The position numbers and the translations under genes were made by a program. From Zoogloea oleivorans (GTDB lineage: Bacteria; Pseudomonadota; Gammaproteobacteria; Burkholderiales; Rhodocyclaceae): a stretch of 64,000 nt of DNA. The notes below the pieces were generated by a model. It was not told the origin of the DNA. It worked only from the letters and a program-made list of their open reading frames with translations, and searched no databases. Shown here piece after piece: positions 62,266 through 64,000 of the stretch; the first letter of the stretch is position 1, and each line of letters starts with the position of its first letter. Location: the NCBI GenBank assembly GCA_030157785.1, contig JAOAUC010000016.1, positions 1 through 64,000 on the forward strand. The letters are read 5' to 3'.

Positions 62266-64000
62266 TCATGCCGTTCTCCAGCGCCGGGCCAGGCGGTCGA
62301 AGGCGAGGTAGATCACCGGGGTGGTGAACAGCGTCAGCACCTGGCTGACCAGCAGCCCGCCGACCATCGTGATGCCCAGCGGGTGTCGCAGCTCGGAGCC
62401 CACACCGGTGCCGAGCATCAGCGGCAGCGCGCCGAGCAGCGCGGCCAGGGTCGTCATCAGGATCGGCCGGAAGCGCAGCAGGCAGGCCTGGAAGATCGCC
62501 TCCCGTGGTGCCAGCCCCTCGTTGCGTTCGGCGTCGAGAGCAAAGTCGATCATCATGATGGCGTTCTTCTTGACGATGCCGATCAGGAGCACGATGCCGA
62601 TGATGCCGACGATGCCCAGCTCGCTGCGCGCCATGAGCAGCGCCAGCAGCGCGCCGACGCCGGCCGAGGGCAGCGTGGACAGGATGGTGACCGGGTGGAT
62701 GTAGCTCTCGTAGAGCACGCCCAGCACGATGTACATGGTGACCACCGCGGCGAGGATCAGCAGCAGGGTGCTCGACAGCGACGCCTGGAAGGCCAGCGCG
62801 GCGCCCTGGAAGCTGGTTTCGATGCTCGCCGGCAGGCCCAGGTCGGCCTCGGCGGCGCGGATCGCTTCCACCGCATCGCCCAGCGCCGCCCCCTGCGCCA
62901 GGTTGAAGGACACCGTGACCGCCGGGAATTGCCCCACGTGGTTGATGGCCAGCATGGTCGGCCGCTCCACCACCTTGGCCACTGCCGACAGCGGCACCTG
63001 CGCCCCGCCGGTGCCGGGCACGTACAGGTTGGCGATGGCGGCCGGGCTGCTGCGGAACTCCGGCTTCACTTCCAGCACCACCCGGTACTGGGTGGCCTGG
63101 GTGAAGATCGTCGAAATCAGGCGCTGGCCGTAGGCGTTATAGAGGGCGTTGTCGATGGCCGCAGTGCTCACCCCGAGGCGGCTGGCGGCGCTGCGGTCGA
63201 TCTCGACCCAGGCCTGCAGGCCCTTGTCCTGCAGGTCGCTGGCCACGTCGGCCAGTTGCGGCAAGGCTTGCAGGCGTTCAATCAGCTTTGGCACCCACTC
63301 GCCCAGAGCAGCCGAATCCGGCGATTGCAGCGAAAACTGGTACTGGGTGCGGCTGACCCGGTCTTCGATGGACAAGTCCTGCACCGGTTGCATATAGAGG
63401 GTGATGCCGGCCACTTTCTGCAGTTCGGGGCCGAGGCGGCGAATCACCTCTGAAGCGCTGGCATCGCGCTCGGCCAGCGGCTTGAGGCTGATCAGCATGC
63501 GCCCGCTGTTGAGGGTGGCGTTGCTGCCATCCACACCGATGAAGGACGACAGACTGGCCACGGCCGGGTCTTTGAGCACCACCTCGGCCGCCGCCTGTTG
63601 GCGCTCGGCCATGGCCGGGAAGGAAATCGACTGGGCCGCCTCGGTAATGCCCTGGATGGCGCCGGTATCCTGCAGCGGGAAAAAGCCCTTGGGCACCACC
63701 ACATAGAGCAGCGCGGTGACGACCAGCGTGCCGACGGCCACCAGCAGGGTCAGGCCCTGGCGGTCGAGCACCCATTCGAGCATGCGCGCGTAGCGGGCGA
63801 TGACCCGGTCGAGGAACTCGCCGGTGACGCGGTAGAAACGACTCTGCTCGGACTCCGGCACGTGCTTGAGAAGTCGCGCGCACATCATCGGCGTCAGCGT
63901 CAGTGACACCACGGCGGAGATCAGGATGGCAATGGCCAGCGTGATGGCGAACTCGCGAAACAGGCGCCCGACCACGTCGCCCATGAAGAGCAGCGGAATC
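62266..64000 (-). CDS. RND multidrug efflux permease, MdtB/MuxB type (5-prime part beyond window)
   Basis: The C-terminal 578 or so residues of an HAE1 RND pump: helix region [36 protein letters not shown], porter domain with [13 protein letters not shown], and closing [27 protein letters not shown]. The frame is open at the right edge, so the N-terminal half lies outside. It is the partner subunit of the pump encoded next; a membrane-fusion protein gene is expected further upstream. Confidence 0.93.
   Translation of the reverse strand, partial: IPLLFMGDVVGRLFREFAITLAIAILISAVVSLTLTPMMCARLLKHVPESEQSRFYRVTGEFLDRVIARYARMLEWVLDRQGLTLLVAVGTLVVTALLYVVVPKGFFPLQDTGAIQGITEAAQSISFPAMAERQQAAAEVVLKDPAVASLSSFIGVDGSNATLNSGRMLISLKPLAERDASASEVIRRLGPELQKVAGITLYMQPVQDLSIEDRVSRTQYQFSLQSPDSAALGEWVPKLIERLQALPQLADVASDLQDKGLQAWVEIDRSAASRLGVSTAAIDNALYNAYGQRLISTIFTQATQYRVVLEVKPEFRSSPAAIANLYVPGTGGAQVPLSAVAKVVERPTMLAINHVGQFPAVTVSFNLAQGAALGDAVEAIRAAEADLGLPASIETSFQGAALAFQASLSSTLLLILAAVVTMYIVLGVLYESYIHPVTILSTLPSAGVGALLALLMARSELGIVGIIGIVLLIGIVKKNAIMMIDFALDAERNEGLAPREAIFQACLLRFRPILMTTLAALLGALPLMLGTGVGSELRHPLGITMVGGLLVSQVLTLFTTPVIYLAFDRLARRWRTA

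Noticed and set aside
60027..62327. 766-codon plus-strand frame
   Set aside because: Shadow of the RND pump gene; histidine/arginine/glycine-rich translation without domains.
1..64000. tRNA, rRNA, insertion sequences, prophage genes, attachment sites
   Set aside because: None recognised when reading both strands; no integrase or transposase translation is present, and no tRNA cloverleaf could be seen by eye. A covariance-model scan would be needed to exclude small RNAs.

Overview
The window reads as chromosome of a GC-rich, metabolically versatile betaproteobacterium, most like the Rhodocyclales group (Azoarcus/Thauera/Zoogloea type). This placement is inference from gene content: periplasmic quinoprotein amine and alcohol oxidation, many small c-type cytochromes, intracellular polyhydroxyalkanoate turnover, a cis/trans fatty acid isomerase and a flavocytochrome c-type protein. 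No rRNA, tRNA, CRISPR array or insertion sequence was recognised.

Layout. 1-3.7 kb: truncated fadE-type acyl-CoA dehydrogenase behind a TetR regulator, then a PAS-GGDEF-EAL protein. 3.7-16.2 kb: one long minus-strand gene set that starts with the aromatic amine dehydrogenase genes aauB-E-D-A, continues with two translationally coupled monoheme cytochromes, a DUF1329 protein, a DUF1302 outer membrane protein, an MMPL/RND transporter, a YCF48-like beta-propeller and a TerB-like protein, and ends with a phenylacetaldehyde-type aldehyde dehydrogenase at a clear terminator. 16.5-31 kb: the regulators (an AraC-type activator and two sigma54 activators of the AcoR class) and a quinoprotein alcohol dehydrogenase regulon: PedF-like cytochrome, solute-binding-like protein, YVTN propeller, small cytochromes, a two-component system, the PQQ enzyme, a pentapeptide-repeat protein and another cytochrome. 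31-36.3 kb: GNAT acetyltransferase, a cytochrome/flavoprotein pair like flavocytochrome c sulfide dehydrogenase, heme-containing Cti, and an unknown secreted protein. 36.5-42 kb: iron acquisition (ferric-iron binding protein, TonB siderophore receptor, YbiX/PiuC hydroxylase) and an FMN alpha-hydroxy-acid oxidase. 42-51.3 kb: ordinary genes (LysR, TauE/SafE, chemoreceptor, PHA depolymerase, GST, patatin, AraC, Fsr-type exporter). 51.3-56.5 kb: an 11-copy 21-bp repeat, a helical protein of unknown function, and a less GC-rich 1273-residue protein with a nuclease-like N-terminus and a STAND-type NTPase, followed by what looks like the tail of a decayed LysR gene. 56.5 kb to end: GGDEF protein and a Mdt/Mux-type tripartite efflux operon carrying REP/BIME palindromes, one of them inside the signal-peptide coding region of the outer membrane factor.

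How the parts fit. The amine and alcohol systems both oxidise substrates in the periplasm and pass electrons to small cytochromes; their aldehyde products can be taken on by the aldehyde dehydrogenase. Control appears to use sigma54: a consensus -24/-12 promoter lies before the pedF-like gene, weaker ones before aauB and a c551-type cytochrome, and repeated TGCTCCA boxes lie upstream of two of these promoters, next to the two divergently encoded activators.

The best candidates for undescribed biology are the coupling of aromatic amine dehydrogenase to a DUF1302/DUF1329/RND/YCF48 module, the nuclease-STAND protein as a probable single-gene defence system, and the 21-bp heptad-coding repeat.
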